DNA of 64,000 nt from JAEYOM01 sp036260935. GTDB taxonomy: Bacteria; Bacillota; Clostridia; Acetivibrionales; DTU013. Positions 1 through 7,835 of the stretch are shown here, piece after piece. Both the position numbers and the translations under genes were made by a program. The DNA lies in NCBI GenBank assembly GCA_036260935.1, contig DATALQ010000014.1:62001-126000 (forward strand), given 5' to 3'. The notes under the pieces are model-generated. The model had not been told where the DNA came from and did not search any database. It saw nothing but the letters and a program-made list of their open reading frames with translations. Numbering within the stretch: the stretch's first letter is position 1; each line of letters opens with the position of its first letter.

Positions 1-620
1 TCGGCGAGATAATAGATCTGCCTTGAAAGCGTAGGAACTTTCTTTAACAAATTGCACAGCGACATGTCATTAACTGTAAATCCTGTCTTGAAATCCACGC
101 CGTTAACACCTAATATGGCTTTGTTAACATAAATCCCCTTAAGATATTCGCTAGCAAAATAGCCTGTAGTATAAAGCATACCGTTATTATTGGCAATCTC
201 TCCCCCGAGCGAAATGATTTCCTTTACGTTGCTGTATAATTCATTAATGGCATTTATATTATTGGTTACAACGGTTATGTTGTTCTTCCCCTTTAATTTC
301 TTCGAAAACAGGTAGCAGGTGGAACCCGGGCCAAGGAAGATGATGTCTCCATCTTCAATAAGAGTATTTGCAAGATCGGCTATCTGTTCCTTTTCCGAAT
401 AGTTTTCTATAGAAAGACCACTGTCGTCAGGGATGCTGCCTTCGACAAGTACTGCTCCGCCGTGGTTCTTTATGAGAAAACCTTCTTCTTCAAGCTTTTC
501 GAGATCCTTGCGCACGGTAACATCGCTCACATCCAGCAAGTTGGAGAGCGTAGTGATATCCGCGCTTTTATTTTTGATCAGAAAATCCTGTATGGTTTTC
601 ATACGCTGAGCAGCAAACAA
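1..620 (-). CDS. DeoR/GlpR-family transcriptional regulator, 3' end cut by window start
   Basis: About 206 codons are visible on the minus strand and the reading frame runs off the window start. The N-terminus begins LFAAQRMKTIQ, the usual DeoR opening, followed by a winged helix-turn-helix (ITTLSNLLDVSDVTVRKDLE). The C-terminal sugar-phosphate sensor domain shows GPGST, VVTNN and SLGGE motifs. A TTG start at 618-620 is chosen because it restores the conserved opening and has AGGTG six bases upstream; ATG at 602 would remove it. The gene is divergent from the importer and microcompartment operon, so it probably represses that operon and responds to a sugar phosphate. Target and effector are inferred from position only. 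Confidence 0.88.
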   Translation of the reverse strand, partial: MFAAQRMKTIQDFLIKNKSADITTLSNLLDVSDVTVRKDLEKLEEEGFLIKNHGGAVLVEGSIPDDSGLSIENYSEKEQIADLANTLIEDGDIIFLGPGSTCYLFSKKLKGKNNITVVTNNINAINELYSNVKEIISLGGEIANNNGMLYTTGYFASEYLKGIYVNKAILGVNGVDFKTGFTVNDMSLCNLLKKVPTLSRQIYYLA

Positions 621-1080
621 TCCATACACCTGCCTTATCCGATTAGTACTTATAAAATACGTAAAGAAAGATAATATTTCGGAAGCTGATTTTTAGAAAA
701 CCCATGATTACTATTATAATCATATGCTTTTTGCTTTTCAATATAAAAATGATACCTGCGGCTGGTGTAGAAAAATAAAAGAAGCAAATAGCTATTTTAT
801 CAGGTGAAATATAATTAACTGAAAGAGAAAACAAAAAAATAAGAAACAAAACAAAGAAATATCAAAACAAATTCTAAAAAATATTGCGATTTTTTAAATT
901 TTACCATTGCATTGTTAGAAATTTTGTTTTATATTGTTTACATAAACCCCAAATGAAACAAAACGCAAAAAAAGAGAAGAAAAAGTAAATCGCAATTCTT
1001 TCATGATATTGAGTACTGGAAGTCAACTAAGAAACAAGTTTATTTAAGCAATGTAAAATGACAATAAACGGGGTGAAATA
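621..1080. promoter_or_regulatory. Divergent promoter region between DeoR regulator and metabolosome operon
   Basis: This 460-base AT-rich stretch has no convincing gene. A plausible sigma-A promoter for the rightward operon is TTGCAT (907-912), 17-base spacer, TATATT (930-935). The 10-mer GAAACAAAAC occurs exactly at 843-852 and 955-964, and GAAACAA recurs at 1031-1037. A-rich direct repeats of this sort are used as operators by several DeoR-family regulators, so these are candidate binding sites. The assignment is inference. Confidence 0.45.
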
Positions 1081-2580
1081 GTGGCTGAAGAAAAGTACGT
1101 GCTTGAAGTAATCAATATTTCCAAATCCTTCCCGGGAGTCAAAGCCTTGGACAAAGTGAATCTACGCATCAGGAAAGGGACCGTTCATGCCCTCATGGGT
1201 GAAAACGGCGCCGGAAAATCCACACTGATGAAAACTCTTGCGGGCATCAACCAGCCGGATGAAGGCGAAATTGTTCTGAACGGGAAACCGGTTAAATTTG
1301 ATAATCCGCGTGAATCCATGAAAAGTGGAATTGCAATGATTCATCAGGAATTGAGTCCGGTCCTTGAAATGACTATTGCAGAAAACCTCTTTCTTGGCCG
1401 TGAATTCCATTATAACGGAAATATCGTAGTGAACTATCCCAAAATGAATAGTGAAGCCAGAAAGATGCTTGAAAAGGTAGGACTCAACATAAATCCGACC
1501 TTAAAAATGAAATCGCTTACGGTTGCTCAGTCGCAGATGGTCGAAATCGCAAAGGCAATCGGGCGCGAGTCCGAAATAATCATTATGGACGAGCCCACAT
1601 CAGCGATAACAACACGTGAAGTCGACACCCTGTTCAAATTAATCGAAAAACTCAAATCCACAGGCCACAGCATAATCTACATCACACACAAAATGGACGA
1701 GGTATTTCGTATTGCTGACGAGATAACGGTTTTCAGAGACGGAAAACATGTCGGCACCTATCCGGCGGCGGAACTGGATACCGATGCTTTGATAAGACTG
1801 ATGGTCAACAGGGAACTGACCGAAATTTTTCCTGAGAAAAATGGCGAAATCAAGGATGTAAAACTCAGCGTAAAAAACCTTACCCGTAAAAAGGCTTTTG
1901 AAAATGTAAGCTTTGACGTACGTGAAGGCGAGATACTCGGATTGGCAGGTCTGATGGGCGCTGGCAGGACCGAGGTTGTCGAAGGCATATTCGGTGTTAC
2001 GAAGCTTGATTGCGGAGAAATATTCATAGACGGCAAAAAGGCTAAAATAAGGGCCCCCAGCGATGCGATCAAGCTGAAGATCGGTCTGGTAACCGAGGAC
2101 AGAAAGCTTTCAGGCCTGGTGCTGCCACTTTGTATCAAGGAAAACATGACGCTTCCTTCGCTTAAAAACTTATCCAGGTTCAGTATTGTAGACAGAAAAA
2201 AAGAGACGGCCAAGACGCTTGAAATGGCGAATTCTCTTAAAGTTAAAACGCCGAGCATCAAGCAATTGGTCCAGAATCTGAGCGGAGGGAATCAACAGAA
2301 GGTCGTACTGGCAAAATGGCTTTTGACGGCTCCGCAAATTCTGATATTTGACGAGCCTACAAGGGGCATAGACGTTGGTGCAAAAGCCGATATATATCAC
2401 CTTGTGATGAAGCTTGCGGAGGAAGGAAAGACTGTTATCTTCATTTCTTCGGAAATGCAGGAGATACTGGGGATGTGCGACAGGATCATAGTCTTCCATG
2501 AGGGCAGAATCAGCGGAGAGTTGACTAAAAAAGAAGCTACGCAGGAAAAAATACTCAAACTTGCTACCGGTATGAATTAG
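1081..2580 (+). CDS. Ribose/polyol-type ABC transporter ATPase with two nucleotide-binding domains
   Basis: RbsA/MglA-type ATPase of 499 residues that powers sugar uptake. Two domains are visible. Domain one has Walker A GENGAGKST, a degenerate signature (LTVAQSQMVEIAKA) and Walker B IIIMDEPTSA. Domain two has the reduced P-loop GLMGAGRTE, signature LSGGNQQKVVLAKW and Walker B ILIFDEPTRGIDVGAK. This degenerate-plus-intact pattern is normal for CUT2 transporters. It starts with GTG behind GGGGTG and is first in the operon, 17 bases before the permease. Because a kinase and polyol dehydrogenase follow in the same operon, the cargo is probably a polyol or ketose; the exact sugar cannot be read from the sequence. 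Confidence 0.95.
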   Translation: MAEEKYVLEVINISKSFPGVKALDKVNLRIRKGTVHALMGENGAGKSTLMKTLAGINQPDEGEIVLNGKPVKFDNPRESMKSGIAMIHQELSPVLEMTIAENLFLGREFHYNGNIVVNYPKMNSEARKMLEKVGLNINPTLKMKSLTVAQSQMVEIAKAIGRESEIIIMDEPTSAITTREVDTLFKLIEKLKSTGHSIIYITHKMDEVFRIADEITVFRDGKHVGTYPAAELDTDALIRLMVNRELTEIFPEKNGEIKDVKLSVKNLTRKKAFENVSFDVREGEILGLAGLMGAGRTEVVEGIFGVTKLDCGEIFIDGKKAKIRAPSDAIKLKIGLVTEDRKLSGLVLPLCIKENMTLPSLKNLSRFSIVDRKKETAKTLEMANSLKVKTPSIKQLVQNLSGGNQQKVVLAKWLLTAPQILIFDEPTRGIDVGAKADIYHLVMKLAEEGKTVIFISSEMQEILGMCDRIIVFHEGRISGELTKKEATQEKILKLATGMN

Positions 2581-2597
2581 AAGGGGGATTTGAAAGA

Positions 2598-3560
2598 ATG
2601 GAAAAGCTCGGAGTTATCGAAGGCAGAAAGGCGAATTTTCAGCAGCTTTCATCGAAGTATGGCATTGTAATAGCGCTGATAGCAATTTGTGCGGCATTAA
2701 GCATTGCAACCCCAAATTTTATGACAGTCGACAATGTGGTTAACGTTCTGCGACAGGTATCGATCAACGGAATTCTTGCAATAGGCATGACATTTGTTGT
2801 CATTACAGGCGGCATAGACCTCTCAGTCGGTTCGCTTGTGGCATTTTCGGGTGTTATCGTCGCAAGCTTTGTCAGAGGCGGTTTTAACATACTGTTCTGC
2901 ATGCTGCTGGCTGTTGTTGCATCCACAATACTCGGTTCCATCAACGGATTCTTTGTAGCAAACCAAAGACTCGCGCCGTTCATAGTCACCCTGGCAATGA
3001 TGACTGTAGGCAGAGGACTCACGTATGTTTACTCGGACGGCAAGCCGATATCGCCCCTTACACAACAGTACATGCAAATAGGTAAAGGCGACGTTGCAGG
3101 TATTCCGGTTCCGGTACTGATATTGCTAGTAGTATTCTTAATATCGTTTTTCATTCTGAATTACACATCCATAGGCAGATATATCTATGCAGTTGGTGGA
3201 AATGAACATGCTGCGCTGGTGTCAGGTATAAACGTAAATAAAATCAAATTGCTTGTTTATGCGATAAGCGGGTTCCTGTCAGGTATAGCTGCCATTGTGC
3301 TTTCCGCACGTGTTTCGGCGGGTCTGCCAACAGCGGGCTCGGGATATGAACTCGATGCGATTGCCGCGGTTGTAATAGGAGGAACAAGCCTTTCAGGCGG
3401 TAAAGGCCGTTTATGGGGAACTATCATAGGCATTCTGATCATAGGTATCATCAATAACGGACTTGATCTTTTAAATGTTTCATCTTACTATCAGCAGATT
3501 GTAAAAGGCTGTATCATCTTAGGCGCCGTTCTTTTGGACAGATCATCAAATAAGCAGTAA
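2598..3560 (+). CDS. Ribose/polyol-type ABC transporter permease
   Basis: RbsC-like inner-membrane permease of 320 residues with multiple hydrophobic helices. The family motifs GMTFVVITGGIDLSVGS, LARFIVTLAMM-like (LAPFIVTLAMMTVGRG) and the cytoplasmic loop GGNEHAALVSGINV, which contacts the ATPase, are all visible. The C-terminal region AVVIGGTSLSGGKG is also conserved in CUT2 permeases. It follows the ATPase by 17 bases, with AAGGGGG ahead of its ATG, and should form a homodimer with it. Substrate specificity is unknown. Confidence 0.95.
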   Translation: MEKLGVIEGRKANFQQLSSKYGIVIALIAICAALSIATPNFMTVDNVVNVLRQVSINGILAIGMTFVVITGGIDLSVGSLVAFSGVIVASFVRGGFNILFCMLLAVVASTILGSINGFFVANQRLAPFIVTLAMMTVGRGLTYVYSDGKPISPLTQQYMQIGKGDVAGIPVPVLILLVVFLISFFILNYTSIGRYIYAVGGNEHAALVSGINVNKIKLLVYAISGFLSGIAAIVLSARVSAGLPTAGSGYELDAIAAVVIGGTSLSGGKGRLWGTIIGILIIGIINNGLDLLNVSSYYQQIVKGCIILGAVLLDRSSNKQ

Positions 3561-3605
3561 GTCGGAATAATTTAGCTTTACGTGTTTTAATTGATTTATA
3601 TAAGT

Positions 3606-3649
3606 TTTCAGGCTTGTAAAACAGCCTGCTTGTTAAAACTTGCCTGAAA
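3606..3649 (+). promoter_or_regulatory. Intergenic stem-loop with two alternative pairings
   Basis: TTTCAGGC (3606-3613) pairs perfectly with GCCTGAAA (3642-3649). The same left arm can instead pair locally, CAGGCT (3609-3614) with AGCCTG (3623-3628). The two helices share bases and exclude each other. The element lies between the permease and binding-protein genes and has no U tract, so it may stabilise or process the mRNA rather than terminate it. Confidence 0.5.
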
Positions 3650-3812
3650 TCTGTTATAAATATGACCAATTCGGAAAAAGGAGGTGGTTAAAAAGCAGCC
3701 TTCTGCAATAAAACAAGTCAGACTTTAGAATGCACATCAGGCAGGACATCTTAGTTGCATCTCAAGCTGTAATAGTTCAACAAAAACTACTAAATTTAAA
3801 AGGAGCAAAAAA

Positions 3813-4841
3813 ATGAAAAAAATTCTATCCGCACTCTTATTAGTAGTAATGCTTGCCGCAGCAATGGCCGGTTGTGGACCAGCCCCGAAAGAGAGCTCGG
3901 ACAATTCGAGCAGCGCAGCCAGCACAATCAAAGCAGTTGACAATGCAATTTCTACAGCAAAAGCAAATGACAAATCCGGTAAAAAATTAAAGATCGGCTG
4001 CACTGTTTACTATATGTCCGAGTTTATAACACTGATGAAAAAAGGCGTTGAAGACGAAGCTAAAGCGGAAAACGCCGATCTTGTATTCCTTGATGCGAAT
4101 AATGACGTTAACAAGCAGATGTCACAGATTGAGAACCTGATCGCACAGAAAGTAGATGTACTGCTCGTTGCAGCCGTTGACTCGGATGCGATCGTACCGG
4201 CGCTCGATATGGCCAAGCAGGCAAATATCCCGCTCGTAGGCGTGAATATGCTTATCAATACAAAGGAACCCTACTATTATGCAGGCCCGAATGACGTTCA
4301 GGCAGGCGAACTCGAAGCAAAATACCTGTGCGACAAAATCGGCAACAAAGGAAATATCGTTATTCTTGACGGACCTATCGGAGTTTCGGCACAGCTTCAG
4401 CGTAAGGAAGGAAACCACAATATAGTTGACAAACTTCCTGGAATCAAAGTTCTTGCAGAACAACCGGCAGACTGGAACAGAGAAAAGGCACTCAGCATGA
4501 TGGAAAACTGGCTCGAAACCTATAAGGGTCAGATAAACGGCGTAATCGCACACAACGATGAAATGGCACTCGGCGCGATACAGGCACTCCAGGCAAAAGG
4601 CCTGAAGGACAAGATTCCGGTTGTAGGCGTAGATGCTATAAAGGACGCATGCAAATCCATCAAGGACGGCGTTCAGGATATGACCGTATTCCAGGATGCA
4701 GTTGCAGAAGGAAGCCTCGGAGTTAAGCTGGCGGTTCAGGTCGCAAAGGGTGAAAAACCGGATCCGATGCAGCAGTTTATCGAAATGAAATCTATAACCA
4801 AGGACAATGTTGATGAATTGTTAACTACAATCTATAAGTAA
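3813..4841 (+). CDS. Sugar/polyol ABC transporter substrate-binding lipoprotein
   Basis: RbsB-like periplasmic-binding-protein fold (type I) of 342 residues. The signal peptide ends in a lipobox (MAAAMAGCG), so the mature protein should be lipid-anchored on the outer face of the membrane. After a Ser/Ala-rich linker the binding domain begins at KLKIGCTVYYMSEF, with the typical DANNDVNKQMSQIENLI and GVIAHNDEMALGAIQAL segments. AAAAGGAGC precedes the ATG. It lies after the permease rather than before the ATPase, and a 252-base gap with a stem-loop precedes it. The family includes binders of ribose, polyols and autoinducer sugars; the ligand is not identifiable here. Confidence 0.93.
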   Translation: MKKILSALLLVVMLAAAMAGCGPAPKESSDNSSSAASTIKAVDNAISTAKANDKSGKKLKIGCTVYYMSEFITLMKKGVEDEAKAENADLVFLDANNDVNKQMSQIENLIAQKVDVLLVAAVDSDAIVPALDMAKQANIPLVGVNMLINTKEPYYYAGPNDVQAGELEAKYLCDKIGNKGNIVILDGPIGVSAQLQRKEGNHNIVDKLPGIKVLAEQPADWNREKALSMMENWLETYKGQINGVIAHNDEMALGAIQALQAKGLKDKIPVVGVDAIKDACKSIKDGVQDMTVFQDAVAEGSLGVKLAVQVAKGEKPDPMQQFIEMKSITKDNVDELLTTIYK

Positions 4842-4903
4842 TATTTCAACAGAGCACTGCAGGTTAGATAAAACCGGTTGATCCGGAATAGTTAACCAGA
4901 AGA

Positions 4904-4957
4904 TTTATGGGATCGGGTACTGCGGAAAAACAGAAAACGGGGATCCGATCCCATAAA
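4904..4957 (+). promoter_or_regulatory. Perfect 13-bp inverted repeat before the kinase genes
   Basis: TTTATGGGATCGG (4904-4916) pairs exactly with CCGATCCCATAAA (4945-4957) across a 28-base loop, 26 bases before the DhaK start. No strong U run follows, so it is not a classic terminator. It separates the importer genes from the catabolic genes and may tune expression or mRNA processing. Confidence 0.6.
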
Positions 4958-4983
4958 AACTTAATTTCAGCGGAGGTAACCCG

Positions 4984-5976
4984 ATGAAGAAAATTATTAA
5001 TAACCCCAAAAACCTGGTAGAAGAGCTGCTGGACGGCTATATTGCAGCGTATGGGGATATATATGAAAGAGTACCCGGCGTAAACGGGTTTGTAGTAAAG
5101 AACAAGAAGGATAAGGTCGCACTCCTGATCGGAGGAGGAAGCGGCCATGAACCGTTGTTCCCGGGCTTTGCAGGAGAAGGCCTTGCGGATGCTGTTGCAA
5201 TGGGCAACATATTTGCCTCGCCGAACCCCGCGACTATATTGGAAGTAACTAAAGCAATAGACTGCGGTAAAGGTGTGCTTTATGTATACGGAAATTATGC
5301 AGGAGATAATTTGAATTTCGACATGGCAGAAGAAATGGCCAATGCAAGCGGTATACAAACAAGCTCTGTGCGTGTCTGGGACGACGTTGCATCCGCTCCT
5401 CTCGAAAGGATCGATGACAGAAGAGGCATAGCAGGCGACCTGTTTGTGATTAAAACAGCCGGCGCCGCAACAGCAATGGGGCTTTCACTTGAAGAAGCAA
5501 CACGCGTAACGAAAAAAGCACGCGACTCTGTGCGTACTATCGGTGTTTCGCTCGCACCGGGGTCTATACCGGGCTCCGACAAGGCGACATTTGAATTGCC
5601 TGAGGATGAGATCGAATTTGGAATGGGCCTGCACGGCGAACCCGGAGTAAAAAGGACCAAGATGATGCCGGCCGATGAACTGACAAGTATCATGATGGAT
5701 CATATTATAAATGATCTGCCGTTCCAGTCAGGAGATGAGGTATGTGTACTCATAAACGGGCTGGGTTCGACAACATTCCTCGAACTGTTTATTGTAAACA
5801 GAAAGGTATCACAAATTCTCGAAAGCAAGGGTATCAAGGTATACGATACCAACGTAGGAAGCTACTGCACATGCCAGGAAATGGCGGGAGCATCGATAAC
5901 ATTGATCCGCCTCGATGAGGAGCTCAAGAAGTATTATGATTACCCTGCTTTTTCTCCTTACTATACAAAGAAATAA
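4984..5976 (+). CDS. dhaK: Dihydroxyacetone-kinase-family ketose-binding subunit (DhaK-like)
   Basis: DhaK-type subunit of 330 residues that holds a keto-sugar while DhaL transfers phosphate to it. The family active site is intact: GGGSGHEP with His55, NYAGDNLNF with Asp108, and FGMGLHGEPG with His217, the residue that forms the covalent hemiaminal with the substrate. AGCGGAGGTAACCCG precedes the ATG. The gene starts 26 bases after an inverted repeat and is 14 bases before the DhaL gene. Homologues act on dihydroxyacetone, but some phosphorylate erythrulose or other ketoses. With a polyol dehydrogenase and an aldolase downstream, a C4-C6 ketose is as likely as dihydroxyacetone. No DhaM is seen in the window. 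Confidence 0.92.
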   Translation: MKKIINNPKNLVEELLDGYIAAYGDIYERVPGVNGFVVKNKKDKVALLIGGGSGHEPLFPGFAGEGLADAVAMGNIFASPNPATILEVTKAIDCGKGVLYVYGNYAGDNLNFDMAEEMANASGIQTSSVRVWDDVASAPLERIDDRRGIAGDLFVIKTAGAATAMGLSLEEATRVTKKARDSVRTIGVSLAPGSIPGSDKATFELPEDEIEFGMGLHGEPGVKRTKMMPADELTSIMMDHIINDLPFQSGDEVCVLINGLGSTTFLELFIVNRKVSQILESKGIKVYDTNVGSYCTCQEMAGASITLIRLDEELKKYYDYPAFSPYYTKK

Positions 5977-5990
5977 ATGGGGGCATAAGA

Positions 5991-6638
5991 ATGGAAAAAC
6001 TAAATGTCGGTCAAACCAAAGAGTTGTTTTTATATATAGCTGACAGCATCATAGAAAGTAAACCCTTCCTGACCGAAATCGACAGTCAGATCGGCGACGG
6101 AGACCATGGAATCGGTATGGCGGGCGGTTTTGAAAAAGCTAAGGAACAGCTCCAGGAGAAGGATTTAAAAACGATCAATGAGATATTCAGCACGACCGGA
6201 ATGGCCATGCTCAATTCAATGGGCGGCGCATCCGGAGTCATTTTCGGCACGATGTTCATGTCAGGCGTCAAAGGAGTCGCTCCGTCTGAATATCTCGAGC
6301 TTAAGACACTCTCGGAAATTTTCGCGAATTCATTAAAGGCGATCAAGGAACGCGGTAAAGCTCAGGTAGGAGATAAAACCATGGTTGATGCATTTGAACC
6401 TGCAGTTTTATCACTGCGAGAAAGCGCGGATTCTTCAAAATCTCTTCTGGAAGCTCTCAGGCTTGCAGAAGAAGCTGCAAATGCAGGCGTGGAGAATACG
6501 AAAAACTGTATCGCAAAGTTCGGCAGAGCCAAATCACTGCTCGAACGTGCCATTGGACATCAGGATGCCGGTGCGACTTCAACGTGGATAATTTTCAGAT
6601 CAATGCGTGAATGGGTAGAAAGGAATGGTGAATGTTAA
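5991..6638 (+). CDS. dhaL: Dihydroxyacetone-kinase-family nucleotide-binding subunit (DhaL-like)
   Basis: DhaL-type subunit of 215 residues with the Mg-ADP/ATP-binding helical barrel. The metal motif IGDGDHG, the nucleotide segments MLNSMGGASGVIFGTMF and GKAQVGDKTMVDAF, and the C-terminal AIGHQDAGATS are all conserved. It pairs with the DhaK-like protein just upstream to phosphorylate a ketose. E. coli DhaL is recharged by the PTS-linked DhaM; no DhaM gene is present here, so phosphate may come from ATP directly or from a DhaM elsewhere. GGGGGC precedes its ATG, and its stop overlaps the next gene by seven bases, so the two are probably translationally coupled. Confidence 0.92.
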   Translation: MEKLNVGQTKELFLYIADSIIESKPFLTEIDSQIGDGDHGIGMAGGFEKAKEQLQEKDLKTINEIFSTTGMAMLNSMGGASGVIFGTMFMSGVKGVAPSEYLELKTLSEIFANSLKAIKERGKAQVGDKTMVDAFEPAVLSLRESADSSKSLLEALRLAEEAANAGVENTKNCIAKFGRAKSLLERAIGHQDAGATSTWIIFRSMREWVERNGEC

Positions 6639-7681
6639 TGAAGGGTGAAATGATTGCAGCAGTAATGCCGAAAACAAGGGAAATTGAAATGCAGAAACGG
6701 CCGATTCCTGTCCCGAAGGACAATGAGGTACTGGTAAAAATTAAGCATGTCGGACTGTGCGGTTCGGATATGCATTTCTATGAATACGGACGTATCGGAT
6801 CCGTAGTAATGGACAGTCCTACGGTTCTGGGCCACGAAAGTGCCGGCGAAATTGTCGAGGTAGGCAAGAATGTTAAAAATCTGTCAGTCGGTGACAGGGT
6901 TGCTCTCGAACCGGGTGTTCCCTGCGGTAAATGTGAATTCTGCAAGGAAGGCAAATATAACCTTTGCCCCGACGTTGCATTTATGGCCTGCCCCGGGTAT
7001 GACGGAGCTTTTGCGGAATATGTCGCCTATCCTTCGGATATGGCATTCAAACTTCCGGCGAACGTCGATACGGTTGAAGGCGGCTTGATAGAACCGTTGG
7101 CAGTAGGATTCCACGCCGTATCGCAGTCGGGCGTCAGGGCAGGACAAAAAGCGGTTGTTTTAGGATCGGGCTGTATCGGTCTCGTGACGCTGATGGTCCT
7201 GAAAATGATAGGAGTTTCGGAAGTATATGTAGTAGATGTTATAGCAAAGAGACTGGAAATGGCAAAAGAGCTCGGCGCCACGAAAGTACTGAAGGCCGAC
7301 GAGGTCGATGTTGAGAAGACGATTAAGGAACTGACTGGTAACGGAGCCGACGCTGTTTTTGAAACTGCCGGCAACAAGATCACTACGCTGCAGACAGCTC
7401 ATCTGGTGAAAAGCGGCGGCGTTGTCACTATAGTAGGAATGGGCGTGGATCCTGTCATCCCTTATGATATAAGCGCACTGGTATGGAAGGAAGCTACGAT
7501 CAAAACCGTTTTCAGGTACAGAAACCTTTATCCGACGGCGATCAAGGCGGTTGCAGCCGGACAGATCCCGCTGAAAAAGATAGCTACGCATTACTTTGAT
7601 TTTGCAAACCTGAAGGAAGCGATCGATTATAACATCGAGAACAAAAGCGAAGTAATAAAGGCAGTTATCAAATTCGAATAA
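6632..7681 (+). CDS. Zinc-dependent polyol (sorbitol/xylitol-type) dehydrogenase
   Basis: Medium-chain zinc alcohol dehydrogenase of the polyol dehydrogenase branch, 349 residues. Catalytic zinc ligands lie in HVGLCGSDMHFY and VLGHESAGE. A structural-zinc lobe, CGKCEFCKEGKYNLC, holds four cysteines. The Rossmann segment AVVLGSGCIGLVTL binds NAD(P). Members oxidise polyols to ketoses, which here would feed the DhaK/DhaL kinase. The start is uncertain: ATG 6632 overlaps the DhaL stop and has AAAGGA eight bases upstream, while ATG 6650 gives the common MIAAV opening behind AAGGGTG. No encapsulation helix is visible, so it probably works in the cytosol. The polyol substrate is unknown. Confidence 0.9.
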   Translation: MLMKGEMIAAVMPKTREIEMQKRPIPVPKDNEVLVKIKHVGLCGSDMHFYEYGRIGSVVMDSPTVLGHESAGEIVEVGKNVKNLSVGDRVALEPGVPCGKCEFCKEGKYNLCPDVAFMACPGYDGAFAEYVAYPSDMAFKLPANVDTVEGGLIEPLAVGFHAVSQSGVRAGQKAVVLGSGCIGLVTLMVLKMIGVSEVYVVDVIAKRLEMAKELGATKVLKADEVDVEKTIKELTGNGADAVFETAGNKITTLQTAHLVKSGGVVTIVGMGVDPVIPYDISALVWKEATIKTVFRYRNLYPTAIKAVAAGQIPLKKIATHYFDFANLKEAIDYNIENKSEVIKAVIKFE

Positions 7682-7703
7682 TGAATACCGAAGGAATCAC
7701 TCA

Positions 7704-7761
7704 ATAGAGGTTTTGGGCAGGCTGCTTAAATTGTTTAGCCGCGAGGCTCCAAAACCTCTAT
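7704..7761 (+). promoter_or_regulatory. Perfect 13-bp inverted repeat before the microcompartment genes
   Basis: ATAGAGGTTTTGG (7704-7716) pairs exactly with CCAAAACCTCTAT (7749-7761), with GGCT/AGCC possible inside the 32-base loop. It lies in the 154-base gap between the polyol dehydrogenase and the aldolase. The bases after it (CTGTTTATT) are only weakly U-rich. It is a candidate mRNA processing or attenuation element separating cytosolic from compartment genes. Confidence 0.6.
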
Positions 7762-7835
7762 CTGTTTATTGGATTCCATATAAAGCTTTTCGCTGAAGGA
7801 TAGCATGTAAAGCGAAATGGGAAGGAGCGGTCGTC

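Noticed and set aside
621..1080. Riboswitch upstream of the metabolosome operon
   Set aside because: No compact paired structure or known riboswitch core is apparent; the region is AT-rich with direct repeats instead.
3679..3687. AGGAGGTGG resembling a strong ribosome-binding site
   Set aside because: No start codon follows at a usable distance and no open frame with gene-like composition begins there.
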